Origin: Actibacterium sp. 188UL27-1
Lineage (GTDB): Bacteria; Pseudomonadota; Alphaproteobacteria; Rhodobacterales; Rhodobacteraceae
Reading direction: 5' to 3'
Length of the DNA: 64,000 nt
NCBI RefSeq assembly: GCF_016901225.1
Contig: NZ_JAFEUL010000001.1
Span: forward strand, 538,506 to 602,505
The position numbers and the translations under genes are program-made. The stretch's first letter is position 1, and the number at the start of each line of letters is the position of its first letter. The notes under the pieces were generated by a model, which did no database searches, was not told the origin of the DNA, and worked only from the letters and a program-made list of their open reading frames with translations. Positions 25,654 through 35,281 of the stretch are shown here, in pieces.

Positions 25654-26433
25654 TCAGACATGGCGTTCCAGCATCATCTGCTTGATCGAGGCGATCGCCT
25701 TGGCGGGGTTCAGACCCTTGGGACAAGTCTTGGCGCAGTTCATGATCGTGTGGCAGCGATACAGCTTGAACGGATCTTCCAACTCATCCAATCGCTCACC
25801 CGTGGCCTCATCGCGTGAGTCGATCAACCAGCGATAGGCGTGCAATAACGCGGCCGGGCCGAGATACCGATCACCGTTCCACCAATAGCTGGGGCAGGAG
25901 GTCGAACAGGATGCACACATCACGCATTCATAAAGGCCATCCAGCTTCTGCCGGTCCTCGATGGATTGCTTCCATTCATGCTCGGGTCGTTGGGTCTTGG
26001 TCTCCAGCCAGGGCATGATACTGGCATGCTGGGCGTAAAAATGGGTCAGATCCGGGATCAGGTCCTTGATCACCGGCATATGGGGGAGGGGATAGATCTT
26101 CACATCGCCTTTGATCTCGGCCATCCCGTATAGGCAGGCCAGTGTGTTGATCCCGTCAATGTTCATGGCGCAGGACCCGCAGATCCCTTCGCGGCAGGAC
26201 CGGCGAAAGGTCAGGGTCGGATCAATCTCGTTCTTGATCTTGATCAGTGCGTCCAGAACCATCGGCCCGCAGGTATCCAGATCCACGAAATAGGTATCGA
26301 CCTGGGGGTTCTTTTCATCATCCGGGTTCCAGCGATAGATCTGGAACTTGCGCACATTGGTGGCACCATCCGGCTTGGGCCAGGTCTTTCCCGTTGTGAT
26401 GCGGGAATTCTTGGGCAGGGTCAGTTGTACCAT
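25654..26433 (-). CDS. sdhB: succinate dehydrogenase iron-sulfur subunit
   Basis: Complex II electron-transfer subunit carrying [2Fe-2S], [4Fe-4S] and [3Fe-4S] centres. The cluster ligands are visible: [12 protein letters not shown] with a later TLAC (2Fe-2S), [16 protein letters not shown] (first cysteines of the second and third clusters), and [17 protein letters not shown]. The 259-residue length is usual. It is separated from sdhA by two small exported-protein genes on the same strand. Confidence 0.97.
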   Translation of the reverse strand: MVQLTLPKNSRITTGKTWPKPDGATNVRKFQIYRWNPDDEKNPQVDTYFVDLDTCGPMVLDALIKIKNEIDPTLTFRRSCREGICGSCAMNIDGINTLACLYGMAEIKGDVKIYPLPHMPVIKDLIPDLTHFYAQHASIMPWLETKTQRPEHEWKQSIEDRQKLDGLYECVMCASCSTSCPSYWWNGDRYLGPAALLHAYRWLIDSRDEATGERLDELEDPFKLYRCHTIMNCAKTCPKGLNPAKAIASIKQMMLERHV

Positions 26434-26443
26434 TGTGCGGCTC

Positions 26444-26803
26444 CTATCCTAAACGGCTGATCACGAGCGGGGTCAGCCCGTCATTCAGCAAACATGTCAC
26501 GGTTTCTTGCCGGGTCGCGACCCGGACGATCAGATCGATATCCTCGGCCTCGGGGCCCGCGACACCAGCTCGGGCCAGTTGCAGGATCTCACCAGACGAG
26601 GCGTTGTCGATAATACAATCCGCCGCAGGCTCGACCGGGACACCTGGGAACCGCGTGGCGAGCACTGGGTAAACGGCTTGCTTGGCCTGCTGGCGCGCCA
26701 CCTGATCGGCCACTCCGCCGGGGCCACAGCTTGTCATCAGCATACCGATAGTGACCACGGCGCACAGACCGCGCGCCGTGAGAGGGATGTTAACCAATGT
26801 CAC
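26444..26803 (-). CDS. putative small lipoprotein within the sdh operon
   Basis: A product of about 119 residues. A hydrophobic N-terminus ([14 protein letters not shown]) ends in a lipobox-like MTSC, so it is probably lipidated and kept in the envelope. I chose the GTG start at 26803 because GAGG lies just before it; an ATG 18 codons upstream is possible. The rest is a mixed alpha/beta region with two more Cys. It ends ten bases before sdhB. Function unknown. Confidence 0.6.
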   Translation of the reverse strand: MTLVNIPLTARGLCAVVTIGMLMTSCGPGGVADQVARQQAKQAVYPVLATRFPGVPVEPAADCIIDNASSGEILQLARAGVAGPEAEDIDLIVRVATRQETVTCLLNDGLTPLVISRLG

Positions 26804-26904
26804 CACCCTCGCCCCCGAAGGACCGGGCCACTGGCCGTGGAGCGATGCGCCAACCAAGATCGGGCCAAAAGGCCATCAAAATGCGGGAGGCGCAGGCGCA
26901 TCTG

Positions 26905-27267
26905 TCAGTCAGCCAGCAGGCAATACAGGTTGCCGCGATAGAGGTACGGCGCATTGTCGACACAACCAACCTTTTTGATGGGCACAAACGTGAAACCGGC
27001 ATTGGTCAGCTGGCGTGGCGGGACAGCGCTGTTGCCACCATTGCGGTTGGCGCAGTCATTCACGGCCGCGGCCCGCTCGGCCGAAACGCCGCGGCCTGGG
27101 TTCAACCGGGCATAGCTGACCCCGTTCACAAAGGCGGTTTGGGTGATCCCCTGGCTGTTGATACCAGCCCCCCGGGCGCAGGATTCCAGGACATCTTCAA
27201 CAGTTGCGGCAGAGGCCGCGCTCGCCAAGGCGCCAAAGGCGCAGGCGATCAGTAAGGTCTTCTTCAT
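26905..27267 (-). CDS. small exported Cys-containing protein within the sdh operon
   Basis: A 120-residue protein with a clear signal peptide ([20 protein letters not shown], cleavage likely after ASA). The mature part has four Cys, suggesting two disulphides in the periplasm. Its ATG overlaps the sdhA stop by one base (TGATG), so it is translated with sdhA. Function unknown. Confidence 0.75.
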   Translation of the reverse strand: MKKTLLIACAFGALASAASAATVEDVLESCARGAGINSQGITQTAFVNGVSYARLNPGRGVSAERAAAVNDCANRNGGNSAVPPRQLTNAGFTFVPIKKVGCVDNAPYLYRGNLYCLLAD

Positions 27268-29072
27268 CAGTATACTCGTGCTTTGGGTGCGATTTTTTTC
27301 AGATCGATCCCGCCTTCATTATGCCCGAGCAGCGGGTTGAGGTGAACCGGACGGTAATCCAGCTCAACTTGCCCATTAACATAGGCAAGCGTGTGTTTGC
27401 GCCAGTTTTCGTCATCCCGGTCGGGATAATCCTCATGCGCATGCGCCCCCCGGCTTTCCTTGCGCGCCTCGGCACTGACCACGGTGGCCAGGGCATTCGG
27501 CAGCAAGTTTGACAATTCCAGCGTCTCCATCAGATCGCTGTTCCAAATCATCGACCGGTCGGTCACGCCCACATCGTCGAAAAGCGCATCTACCTTCTGC
27601 ACCCGCGCCACGCCCGATTTAAGGCTATCTTCTGACCGGAATACGGCAGCATCCTCTTGCATGGCCCGCTGCAGCGACAGGCGCAGGCTTGCGGTCGAGG
27701 TCGCCCCCTTGGCATGGCGCAGCGCATCGAACCGGCCCAATGCCTTGTCCAGGCTGGCCTTGTTCAGCCGCGGATTGGGCGCGTTGGGGTCCACGACCTC
27801 TCCCGCCTTGATCGCGGCGGCCCGGCCAAAGACCACCAGGTCGATCAGGGAGTTTGATCCCAACCGGTTCGCCCCGTGCACCGACGCACATCCTGCTTCG
27901 CCTACTGCCATCAGGCCGGGTGATATACGATCCGGGTTGTCCTGTGTGGGGGCCAGCACCTCACCCCAGTAATTGGTCGGAATGCCGCCCATATTATAGT
28001 GAACCGTCGGCAAGACCGGGATCGGCTCCTTGGTGACATCGACACCGGCAAAGATGCGCGCGCTTTCCGAAATGCCGGGCAGTCGGGTTTTCAACGTCTC
28101 GGGCGGCAGGTGGTTCAGGTGCAGATGGATGTGATCCTTCTCTGCACCAACCCCTTTGCCATTGCGGATCTCCATCGTCATGCAGCGGCTGACCACGTCA
28201 CGGCTGGCGAGGTCCTTGTAGGTTGGCGCATAGCGTTCCATGAACCGCTCGCCCTCGGAATTGGTCAGGTAGCCGCCTTCGCCCCGTGCACCCTCGGTAA
28301 TTAAGCAGCCTGCGCCGTAAATGCCGGTGGGGTGGAACTGGACAAACTCCATATCCTGCAGGGGAAGCCCGGCCCGGGCCACCATTCCGCCGCCATCGCC
28401 GGTGCAGGTATGGGCCGAGGTCGCGCTGAAATACGCCCGGCCATAACCGCCCGTGGCTAGCACCACCATCTTGGCATTGAACACGTGCAGTGTGCCGTCA
28501 TCCAGTTTCCAAGCCAGAACGCCCTGGCACTGGCCATCCTCCGACATGATCAGATCGGTCGCGAAATATTCGATATAGAATTCGGCGTTGTTCTTTAGAG
28601 ACTGCCCATAAAGCGTGTGCAAAATCGCGTGGCCGGTCCGGTCTGCCGCGGCACAGGTGCGCTGTACCGGGGGGCCTTCACCATATTGCGTGGTATGGCC
28701 GCCAAAGGGACGCTGGTAGATCTTGCCATCCTCTGTCCGGCTGAACGGCACGCCATAATGTTCCAGCTCATACACCGCCTTGGGTGCCTCACGCGCCAGA
28801 TATTCCATCGCATCGGTATCACCCAGCCAGTCCGACCCCTTGACCGTGTCATACATATGCCACTGCCAGCTATCGGGGCCCATATTGCCCAGACTCGCGG
28901 CAATCCCGCCTTGGGCTGCCACGGTGTGGGACCGCGTCGGGAAAACCTTCGTCACGCAGGCCGTCTTCAGCCCCTGTTCCGCCATCCCCAATGTCGCGCG
29001 CAGACCGGCACCACCGGCCCCCACCACCACAACATCATATTCGTGGGTCTCATAATCGTAAGCAGCAGCCAT
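27267..29072 (-). CDS. sdhA: succinate dehydrogenase flavoprotein subunit
   Basis: Catalytic subunit of complex II, oxidising succinate to fumarate with covalent FAD. The 601-residue protein has the FAD dinucleotide motif [12 protein letters not shown], the His of [16 protein letters not shown] that binds [24 protein letters not shown] around residue 240, and the catalytic-region segments [12 protein letters not shown] and [10 protein letters not shown]. Order on the strand is sdhC, sdhD, sdhA, two small genes, sdhB. Confidence 0.98.
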   Translation of the reverse strand: MAAAYDYETHEYDVVVVGAGGAGLRATLGMAEQGLKTACVTKVFPTRSHTVAAQGGIAASLGNMGPDSWQWHMYDTVKGSDWLGDTDAMEYLAREAPKAVYELEHYGVPFSRTEDGKIYQRPFGGHTTQYGEGPPVQRTCAAADRTGHAILHTLYGQSLKNNAEFYIEYFATDLIMSEDGQCQGVLAWKLDDGTLHVFNAKMVVLATGGYGRAYFSATSAHTCTGDGGGMVARAGLPLQDMEFVQFHPTGIYGAGCLITEGARGEGGYLTNSEGERFMERYAPTYKDLASRDVVSRCMTMEIRNGKGVGAEKDHIHLHLNHLPPETLKTRLPGISESARIFAGVDVTKEPIPVLPTVHYNMGGIPTNYWGEVLAPTQDNPDRISPGLMAVGEAGCASVHGANRLGSNSLIDLVVFGRAAAIKAGEVVDPNAPNPRLNKASLDKALGRFDALRHAKGATSTASLRLSLQRAMQEDAAVFRSEDSLKSGVARVQKVDALFDDVGVTDRSMIWNSDLMETLELSNLLPNALATVVSAEARKESRGAHAHEDYPDRDDENWRKHTLAYVNGQVELDYRPVHLNPLLGHNEGGIDLKKIAPKARVY

Positions 29073-29138
29073 GGGTTACGTCTCCATTTCGGGTGGCGTC
29101 TCGGCGCCGACAGATCTCAACTCAGGTAAAGTCAGCGA

Positions 29139-29510
29139 TTACAGAGCCAGCTTGACCAGTGCGAACAGGCCCGTTGCCATGGCACCATAGCTGACACAGA
29201 CCATCGCAATGATCAGCAGCTTGCGTGTCAGGCCATGGCTGTAATCCTCGATCAGCACCTGCACACCGCTGCGAAAATGCTGGAAACCGACGATGATCAT
29301 CAACGCCGTAACAATTGCCGGGAACGGCCGGGCGAAATGTGCGACCACATTCGCATGGCTTTCGCCGACCATCGGGCCGAACGCGATCAGGAACAGCGGC
29401 ACCAGCAGCAACAACGCATAAGAGCTGATCTGCATATGCCAATGATGTTCGGTTCCGGTCTTGGCCGATCCCAGCCCGACGGCGCGCTTGCGATCCGTTA
29501 CATAAGCCAT
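29139..29510 (-). CDS. sdhD: succinate dehydrogenase membrane anchor subunit
   Basis: A 123-residue hydrophobic anchor with three membrane helices. It helps hold heme b and the ubiquinone site of complex II. The GSAKTGTEHHWHMQISSYALLLLVP start and the HFRSGVQVLIEDY segment are typical of alphaproteobacterial SdhD. It lies ten bases after sdhC and 66 bases before sdhA. Confidence 0.93.
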   Translation of the reverse strand: MAYVTDRKRAVGLGSAKTGTEHHWHMQISSYALLLLVPLFLIAFGPMVGESHANVVAHFARPFPAIVTALMIIVGFQHFRSGVQVLIEDYSHGLTRKLLIIAMVCVSYGAMATGLFALVKLAL

Positions 29511-29519
29511 CCGTCGCTC

Positions 29520-29903
29520 CTACAGCAGAATTACGGTGAAAATCGTCAACAGGACCGACCCGCCAATGACGGCCCACCCCATCTTTTCGGCCATCTCGAA
29601 CTCCAGCCCATGGCCCGCATCCCAGATCAGGTGCCGCAGCCCAGCCAGCGAATGATACCAAAGGGCCCAGATCGAACCCAGCATGATCAGTTTGCCTAGG
29701 ATGGATGTCATGAACCAGTCGGCGGTCGCAAAATAATCCGGTCCCGTCGCCGCAGCCAGCAACCACCACACTACCATCAACGCCCCCAGCAGCAGTGCAT
29801 TGCCGGTCAATCTGGTGAGGATCGATGTCATCGAGGTCAGTTGCGGGCGATAAATGCTCAGATGCGGTGACAGCGGGCGATTGCCCCGGTTCACATCGGC
29901 CAT
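29520..29903 (-). CDS. sdhC: succinate dehydrogenase cytochrome b556 subunit
   Basis: The other membrane anchor of complex II, 127 residues, three membrane helices. NRPLSPHLSIYRPQLTSMTSILTRLTG is the SdhC signature (Ser and Arg at the quinone site), and HSLAGLRHLIWDAGHG holds the heme-binding His. The start at MADVNRG follows AAGGAG and is preferred to the longer open frame. First gene of the sdh operon. Confidence 0.95.
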   Translation of the reverse strand: MADVNRGNRPLSPHLSIYRPQLTSMTSILTRLTGNALLLGALMVVWWLLAAATGPDYFATADWFMTSILGKLIMLGSIWALWYHSLAGLRHLIWDAGHGLEFEMAEKMGWAVIGGSVLLTIFTVILL

Positions 29904-30233
29904 GGCGGCTCCTTCCGGCGATGGCGCAATGTTGCGCCGTATTGGCTGACACACTGATATCGCATTTTGTGGGGGAGTCACGCTGTCAGACAGCCCAAAA
30001 CCGCGGTCTTTTGGCGCAATTTGATTGATCATGCATATTTGTGATCACGCCAAATTTTTTTGTGATCACGTTTTTGCCAAGATATCGCCGTGGCAGCTTT
30101 GCTCCGGTTCTATTGGCAAGACCCGGATGGCGACCCTATTTACGGTTCGTATTATTCTCGACCGATTATTCCGATCTTTAAGACCATTTTGACCCAGTTA
30201 TCGACCGTTTTGGTCAATAGATCCGGATTGCCC
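29904..30233. promoter_or_regulatory. divergent control region upstream of sdhC
   Basis: 330 bases between sdhC and the rightward operon. It holds GGCGCAA-TG-TTGCGCC (29923-29938) 20 bases before sdhC, and three TGATCA cores at 30026, 30042 and 30063. The last two are part of TTTGTGATCACG direct repeats 21 bases apart, i.e. on the same helix face. They look like paired operators, possibly of a GntR/FadR-type regulator, for one or both operons. Confidence 0.5.
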
Positions 30234-30605
30234 ATGTCCCGACTATGCGTCACCACCGATCAGATTTCGACCGCTCAAACCGGGATGCTGTCCCGCTTTG
30301 ATGAGCGGATGGCCCGGCATCTATGGCCGTTCTACGGGGCACCGCGCTCTATCACGGGCCCGGCTTTTACCGAATTTGTTACCCAATTCCGGCAAGCGGC
30401 CCAGGCCCGCGGGTTTCGCCATGAGCGCCATCTCCTTGATCTGGTCGAGGCCTATATGCTGAATGGATGGGCGCTTGAACTGCAGCCAAAATTTGAACAG
30501 ATCGTTGCGGCCCCCATGCTCACAGCAGAGGAAAAGGCCCGCCGGATCAGGCAGATTTTCGTATCAGCCCACCCGGATTACCAGCCCGAGGCACGGTCCG
30601 CATGA
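30234..30605 (+). CDS. unknown protein, first of a three-gene operon
   Basis: About 123 residues from MSRLCVTTDQIS; the frame is open further upstream without a ribosome site. It is soluble and helical. The pattern AxxxGF..E..LLDLVEAYMLNGW...AAPMLTAEEKARRI recalls small helical proteins that sit beside type VI secretion effector genes, but this is a by-eye resemblance. The stop overlaps the next start (ATGA), so it is translated with its partner. Confidence 0.6.
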   Translation: MSRLCVTTDQISTAQTGMLSRFDERMARHLWPFYGAPRSITGPAFTEFVTQFRQAAQARGFRHERHLLDLVEAYMLNGWALELQPKFEQIVAAPMLTAEEKARRIRQIFVSAHPDYQPEARSA

Positions 30606-31336
30606 ATGACTTCAGCACGATCCAGTCGCCGGATGCCCCGGTGCAGACCTGCCCGAACAACTGTGCCGAAGCGATGGCCATGGCCAACCAGGAGGTTGAT
30701 CTGGTCCGGCGGATCGATGATCCGATCCAGCGCAATGTCGGCATCACCGAAGCCTACCGCGATCTGGGGGAGGCGATGCCCAACAACTGGTGGGTCCGTC
30801 TGGCGGGCTATGTGTCGACCCAAGGGGGATGTGCCATGCGCCGCACCCAGCAATGGGATGCGCAGAGTATCGGCCGCTTGATCGTCAACCCCGAACAGGC
30901 GATGGAGGCGCTGAAAGACGCCAATATCTCTATCTTTTCCAGCGTCTATCCCCCCAACAAGTTCATGCATGAATGCGGGTTCGAGCGGCTCAAGGAATGC
31001 GTCGATGCAGGCGAGATCGAGGTGGACGAGACATTGATGGCCGGGCTTGAAAAGCTTAACAATGGCGATTTGCAGGGGGCCGCCGACCTGCTGGCGCAGC
31101 ATGAACAGGTCGAGGTCGTCCAGCCCGTCTATGACCGGCACGCCGAAACCTTTGACGATCTGGGCAATGCCGAGGCCATGATGCCCGGTGATCAGACCAG
31201 CATTCCCATCGCCTATGAATGCACGCGGGACAATCTCGTCCCCCTCGGTGATCTTGATATCGAAGATCCCTTTGATCGCGTGAGTTATTACCACCGCCTC
31301 ATGGATCGCATGAAACAGATCGAGGGGTTGCCGTGA
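30602..31336 (+). CDS. unknown protein, second of a three-gene operon
   Basis: A 244-residue soluble protein without a signal peptide. Features: CPNNCAEAMAMANQEVDLV near the start, WWVRLAGYVSTQGGCAMRR around residue 60, then mainly helical. The W-x-LAGYVS-x-QGGC stretch reminds me of DUF2515-type proteins, with low certainty. Overlaps by four bases with both neighbours show tight co-translation, which suggests products that act together. Confidence 0.65.
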   Translation: MNDFSTIQSPDAPVQTCPNNCAEAMAMANQEVDLVRRIDDPIQRNVGITEAYRDLGEAMPNNWWVRLAGYVSTQGGCAMRRTQQWDAQSIGRLIVNPEQAMEALKDANISIFSSVYPPNKFMHECGFERLKECVDAGEIEVDETLMAGLEKLNNGDLQGAADLLAQHEQVEVVQPVYDRHAETFDDLGNAEAMMPGDQTSIPIAYECTRDNLVPLGDLDIEDPFDRVSYYHRLMDRMKQIEGLP

Positions 31337-32178
31337 CCCGCACCCTTGTCGGTCTTGCCGCCGTCGCGGTGGCCCTCGTGTTGATTTGGAGCACCATCGT
31401 CATGACCACTCCCACCCCCGAACGGCCTGTGATCACGGTCAAGACCCACATCCTGGACAGTGTTCACGATTACCTGCGCAACAACGATCTGGCGGCCAAT
31501 GAACAGCGGTTTCGGGACCGCGCGACCCCCGACGACTTCCCGGCCGATTATATTGTGGCCCGTGCCGGTGACCGCCATACCGACGATCCCGGCGGTGTCA
31601 TCCTGACCTATGATGCGGGGTCCTGCCCGATCACGCTGCCAGCCGGTCGGCAATTCGCATTCAGCTATATCGGTGGCTACCTCGACAATATCGATGCCAT
31701 CTTCCCGTTGGAGCCGATGCCATGGGACGAGATGCAGGAGATGGTCGCCCAGGTCACCGCGCAATTCGATGCGGCGGGCTGGCGTGCCGACGGTGATCGC
31801 CCGGCCCTGACGCCTGAGCAGTTCCTAAAAGGCGGGCCCGGCACGAAATGGGCTCGCGTCGGACACTGGCGTGCCTGCGATGCGCCCTTCGTGACGGCCT
31901 ATGTTCAGGTCCGGCATTATAACTCATCCGCGCCGGGCTCCTTCACGCCGCCCGCTGGCTTGACGGCGCCCTTGCCTGACGATGCGCCGGACCGGTTTCT
32001 GATGCGCATCTGGTTCTACATCAAGGACAAGCCCGAGGTGGAGGCCGAACTGACGGCCCTGCGCAACGCCCGCCGGGTGGATGCCTCGGGCAAGGCGACT
32101 CAGGCCTTACCGGTTTCGGTCTGGATCGATGATCCCAACTGGCGGCCCGAAGATTGGTCAGGCACCTATATCGATTAG
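31333..32178 (+). CDS. unknown membrane-anchored protein, third of a three-gene operon
   Basis: A 281-residue protein with one N-terminal membrane segment (LVGLAAVAVALVLIWSTIVM); the rest is probably periplasmic. The GTG start overlaps the upstream stop (GTGA). The soluble part has no motif I recognise; it contains two Cys (YDAGSCPI and WRACDAPF) that could pair. The stop codon lies inside a hairpin. Function unknown. Confidence 0.65.
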   Translation: MTRTLVGLAAVAVALVLIWSTIVMTTPTPERPVITVKTHILDSVHDYLRNNDLAANEQRFRDRATPDDFPADYIVARAGDRHTDDPGGVILTYDAGSCPITLPAGRQFAFSYIGGYLDNIDAIFPLEPMPWDEMQEMVAQVTAQFDAAGWRADGDRPALTPEQFLKGGPGTKWARVGHWRACDAPFVTAYVQVRHYNSSAPGSFTPPAGLTAPLPDDAPDRFLMRIWFYIKDKPEVEAELTALRNARRVDASGKATQALPVSVWIDDPNWRPEDWSGTYID

Positions 32179-32183
32179 GTGCC
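32161..32183 (+). terminator. hairpin spanning the stop codon of the three-gene operon
   Basis: GGCACCTA (32161-32168) and TAGGTGCC (32176-32183) form an 8-bp stem. The TAG stop at 32176-32178 is in the second arm. It could end transcription or stabilise the mRNA. Confidence 0.5.
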
Positions 32184-32563
32184 TCGGTTTCGTGGTCTGC
32201 TTTATGGCGGAAACTTTGCAACCGTCTGCTGGGGGAAACCGGATTGTGCCGGTATTTATCTGTATATCGGCTAACTTTGAGATAAATGCCTGCCCCTCGA
32301 AACCAGATTGAGCGTGCAGTGACCGACTGAAGCAAAAAGAAAAAACCAACAAGTTGGTTATTCATATCAATACGTCCGAGCGTGACTGCTTCGCCCCCCT
32401 TTTGTGATGATCTGGATACCAGTACCGCAAGGGAGATCCGCGGCTTCCTGGTGGAACATGGTGACAAAGGCTGAACGCCCGGATATCTGAAAAAGGTGAA
32501 AAAGCTTTGAAAAAAGCGGCTTGGGCCGCTGGCCCTCGGTATTTGGCACCGGGGGCCATTACG
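32184..32563. other. gap between convergent genes, hairpins only
   Basis: About 380 bases without a gene. Near the right end are an AGCGGC/GCCGCT hairpin and an imperfect GGCCC...GGGGCC stem (about 32530-32557), a likely terminator for the leftward DUF1194 gene. The middle is AT-richer and unremarkable. Confidence 0.4.
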
Positions 32564-33247
32564 CTACCTGATGATGGGGGCGTCCGGCATTTGATAGTGC
32601 GAGACTGACTTCGCCGTCTCCCGGATCAGCTTTTCGCGCATCCGCTCGGCATATTCCTCGAACCCGTTCGCGGTCACCACAAAGGCTTCGGGGCCGACAA
32701 TCACATTCTCCCAAAAATAGGCGGTCAGGTCCGGCTCGCTGCCTTCGATGACGAGGGCATTCACGGTGATATCGGCGCCCATCAAGACCTTATGCGTATC
32801 GACCGGCACGATCCCTTCGTTGGAACTGCCATCGCCGGAGACATCGATGATCCGCCGCTTGCAGTCCGGGACCGCGGCGAATGTGTCATGGGTAAAGGTC
32901 AACGCTTCGCCAATGGCGGTTGAAAAATTGCGCCACTTGCGGCTTGTGTCCCCGATGGTGACGGCAAGGGCCTCCAACTCGTCGAAATCCCGCACCCGGG
33001 TCCACGGCACCGACACGACCTGGCGGGAACTGCCCGTCCACTGGATCACCGTCACCGCCGCTTCGGCCTGGACCAGCGCCTCCGACACCACTCCGTCCCG
33101 CAGCCCCTCCGCCAACCCATCCATCTGGATCTGGTATTCCTCCGGACTGACCGAGCCCGACACATCCACCGCCAGCGCCAATGCCAGGTCACAGGCCAAA
33201 GCCATGCCCGGAGCAAACGCGGCAGTGGAGAGCAGGAAAGATCGCAT
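32564..33247 (-). CDS. DUF1194 (von Willebrand A-like) exported protein
   Basis: A 227-residue protein with a short signal peptide (about 1-18) and a DUF1194 vWA-like domain. The metal-site motif DVSGSVS begins near residue 28, followed by TVIQWTGSS, WRNFSTAIGEAL and IIDVSGDGSSNEG, the expected order of the MIDAS loops. It is probably a periplasmic metal-dependent adhesion or binding domain; the partner is unknown. Monocistronic. Confidence 0.85.
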   Translation of the reverse strand: MRSFLLSTAAFAPGMALACDLALALAVDVSGSVSPEEYQIQMDGLAEGLRDGVVSEALVQAEAAVTVIQWTGSSRQVVSVPWTRVRDFDELEALAVTIGDTSRKWRNFSTAIGEALTFTHDTFAAVPDCKRRIIDVSGDGSSNEGIVPVDTHKVLMGADITVNALVIEGSEPDLTAYFWENVIVGPEAFVVTANGFEEYAERMREKLIRETAKSVSHYQMPDAPIIR

Positions 33248-33319
33248 TACGCAAGGTTAGCAGGAAGTGCGGCCCACACCACAAGGATCAATCACCGCTG
33301 CGATAAAATAATCGCGGGC

Positions 33320-34099
33320 GGCTGCAATCGCGAACCGCTTGCCGGACACTGGACCTTCCAAGACGACCTGGAACTGGTCGACCAAGCGGGCAACTTCGAC
33401 AACATCCAACCGAACGGGACTGCGTCGGTCTCGAATGGCGCCCTTACCGTCGCGGGTAGCGGAACCCACTCCACGGGATACCGCGCCGCAGGCACCTATG
33501 ACGGTCCCATGCCGAACGATAAATCCCATGTGGTTTGGCCGCAGCTCAACGGCCTTTACCATATCGCCGAAGCGGGCGCGGCCACCTCCCTTGACGGTCG
33601 ACCGGTTCGACACGGTGGTTTTTTCCGAGATTGACCAAGGCGAGCGGTTTGTAGGCAGCCCTTTCGTCTGGCGCACAATAGCGGCAGACTGCCCGACAAT
33701 CAGCCAGGGCCGGTCTTGCCAGAAACAACCACTGGGCAATTGCTGCAACTGGCATTTACCCATGATGACGTTGATGATGCGATAGTCGGCAACACGCAGA
33801 TCGCATTTTACTGAAATGATATCCTGGCCGGTTCCTACATGACCGCCAACTCTAAAGCGTTCGATGACGCAAATGATGGAGAGGCCTTGTTCGGGGTCCG
33901 GTACAAAATCAACGGCAATCCCGTCGGCGCAATGAACGCCTCGGTCTTGGAAGCAAAGATTTTCGACACAACCCTAACCCAAGCGAAGATCAACGCCCTT
34001 GAGATGACGCCGGTCGCGCCCGTACCGCTGCTCGCCGGTTTGATCTTGCTGTTGGCGGGTCTTGGTACTGTTACCCTGCTGCGCCGCCGCCAAGGTTGA
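33320..34099 (+). pseudogene. dead LamG-like protein with VPLPA-type sorting tail
   Basis: Translation in pieces rebuilds one secreted protein. Frame one (from about 33338) reads LAGHWTFQDDLELVDQAGNF and GTASVSNGALTVAGSGTHS, a LamG/concanavalin-like domain. A second frame (about 33597-33710) continues RFDTVVFSEIDQGERFVGS. Then the first frame returns, with an in-frame TGA near 33813, and ends in a sorting tail: proline-valine segment, hydrophobic helix, RRRQG. There are at least two frameshifts and one stop, and the N-terminus is missing. Identity of the sorting tail is by pattern (VPLPA/PEP-CTERM class). Confidence 0.75.
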
Positions 34100-34252
34100 T
34101 CAGAACTCTAGGGGAAATCCGAAAGGGGCCGCTATCTAGCGGTGCTGTCTCGTTTCCAGAACATGACCGGACCGTTCGGTGCGTATGCATGGTTTATGCA
34201 TAGGATGTGCATGGATCATGTATGCGCGGTGCGGGCCCGTTTCAGACCGCGA

Positions 34253-35281
34253 TCACCGCGGCATCAGCACCCAGTAATCAAGGTCCAGCAGAACGTCGGG
34301 CAGGTACTTTCCGTCCTCCCCCCGTAGTGTCATCGGCGTGCCCTTGGTCGCGACCAGCCGCAATCTCAGGGCACCGATGCTGGGACTCGCGGTCTCGGCT
34401 TTGTCCAAAACCTCCGACCAGGCACGGATCGTGTCCCCCGCAAAACAGGGGTTTGCATGGGCCCCGCCATTGATCGCCACGATCATCTGGGCGTTGGCCA
34501 AGCCGTTGAAAGACAACCCCCTTGCCATCGAGATCACGTGACCGCCATAGATCAATCGCTGCCCGTCATCGCGGTGGGTCGCGTCAAAATGCACCTTGGC
34601 CGTGTTCTGCCACAGGCGCGTGGCCATCATATGCTCGGCTTCCTCAACCGTCACGCCGTCCACATGGTCGACCATCTCGCCCACGGCATAGTCGCTCCAG
34701 CGGTGACTTTCTCCTGCCACGGCGTCATTATATTCCGTAAAATCAAGGCCCTGAGGAATGTTCAGATCCTCGGCCAGAACGGCATCAGAAAGCTCCGGAA
34801 CGATCGGATCTGGGGCAGGGGTCGCCACATCGCCTTTGCGCACCATGACCCAACGAACATAGCTCAGCACCAGCTCGCCCCGTTGGTTGCGGCCCTCGGT
34901 CCGTACCCAGACTATGCCTGTCTTGCCATTTGAATTCTCTTTGATCCCAATGACTTCTGATGTGGATGACAGCGTATCGCCGGGGTAGACGGGCTGCAGA
35001 AACCGCCCCTCGGCATAGCCCAGATTGGCGACGGCATTGAGGGAGATATCAGGCACCGTCTTCCCAAACACCGTGTGAAACGTGATCAGGTCATCCAGCG
35101 GTGACCGGGGCAGCCCGCAATTGCGGGCGAATTCATCCGAACAGGCCATCGCGTGCCGCGCCGGATAAAGGGCATGATACAGCGCCCGCTCCCCCTCCGT
35201 CACCGTGCGGGGCACGGCATGGGGCAGGGTTTGGCCAATGGTGTAATCCTCGAAATAGTGGCCTGCGAAGGTCTTGCTCAT
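34253..35281 (-). CDS. mch: mesaconyl-CoA hydratase
   Basis: A MaoC-family double hot-dog hydratase of the ethylmalonyl-CoA pathway, converting mesaconyl-C1-CoA to beta-methylmalyl-CoA. The 342-residue length is that of Mch rather than of single-domain MaoC proteins. Seen: FAGHYFEDYTIGQTLPHAVPRTVTEGE, a first hot-dog domain with YPGDTL, and a second hydratase domain with HFDATHRD and LIYGGHVISMARGLSFNGLAN. Its start overlaps the DUF1737 stop (ATGA), in one operon with mcl2 and nnrU. Confidence 0.9.
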   Translation of the reverse strand: MSKTFAGHYFEDYTIGQTLPHAVPRTVTEGERALYHALYPARHAMACSDEFARNCGLPRSPLDDLITFHTVFGKTVPDISLNAVANLGYAEGRFLQPVYPGDTLSSTSEVIGIKENSNGKTGIVWVRTEGRNQRGELVLSYVRWVMVRKGDVATPAPDPIVPELSDAVLAEDLNIPQGLDFTEYNDAVAGESHRWSDYAVGEMVDHVDGVTVEEAEHMMATRLWQNTAKVHFDATHRDDGQRLIYGGHVISMARGLSFNGLANAQMIVAINGGAHANPCFAGDTIRAWSEVLDKAETASPSIGALRLRLVATKGTPMTLRGEDGKYLPDVLLDLDYWVLMPR

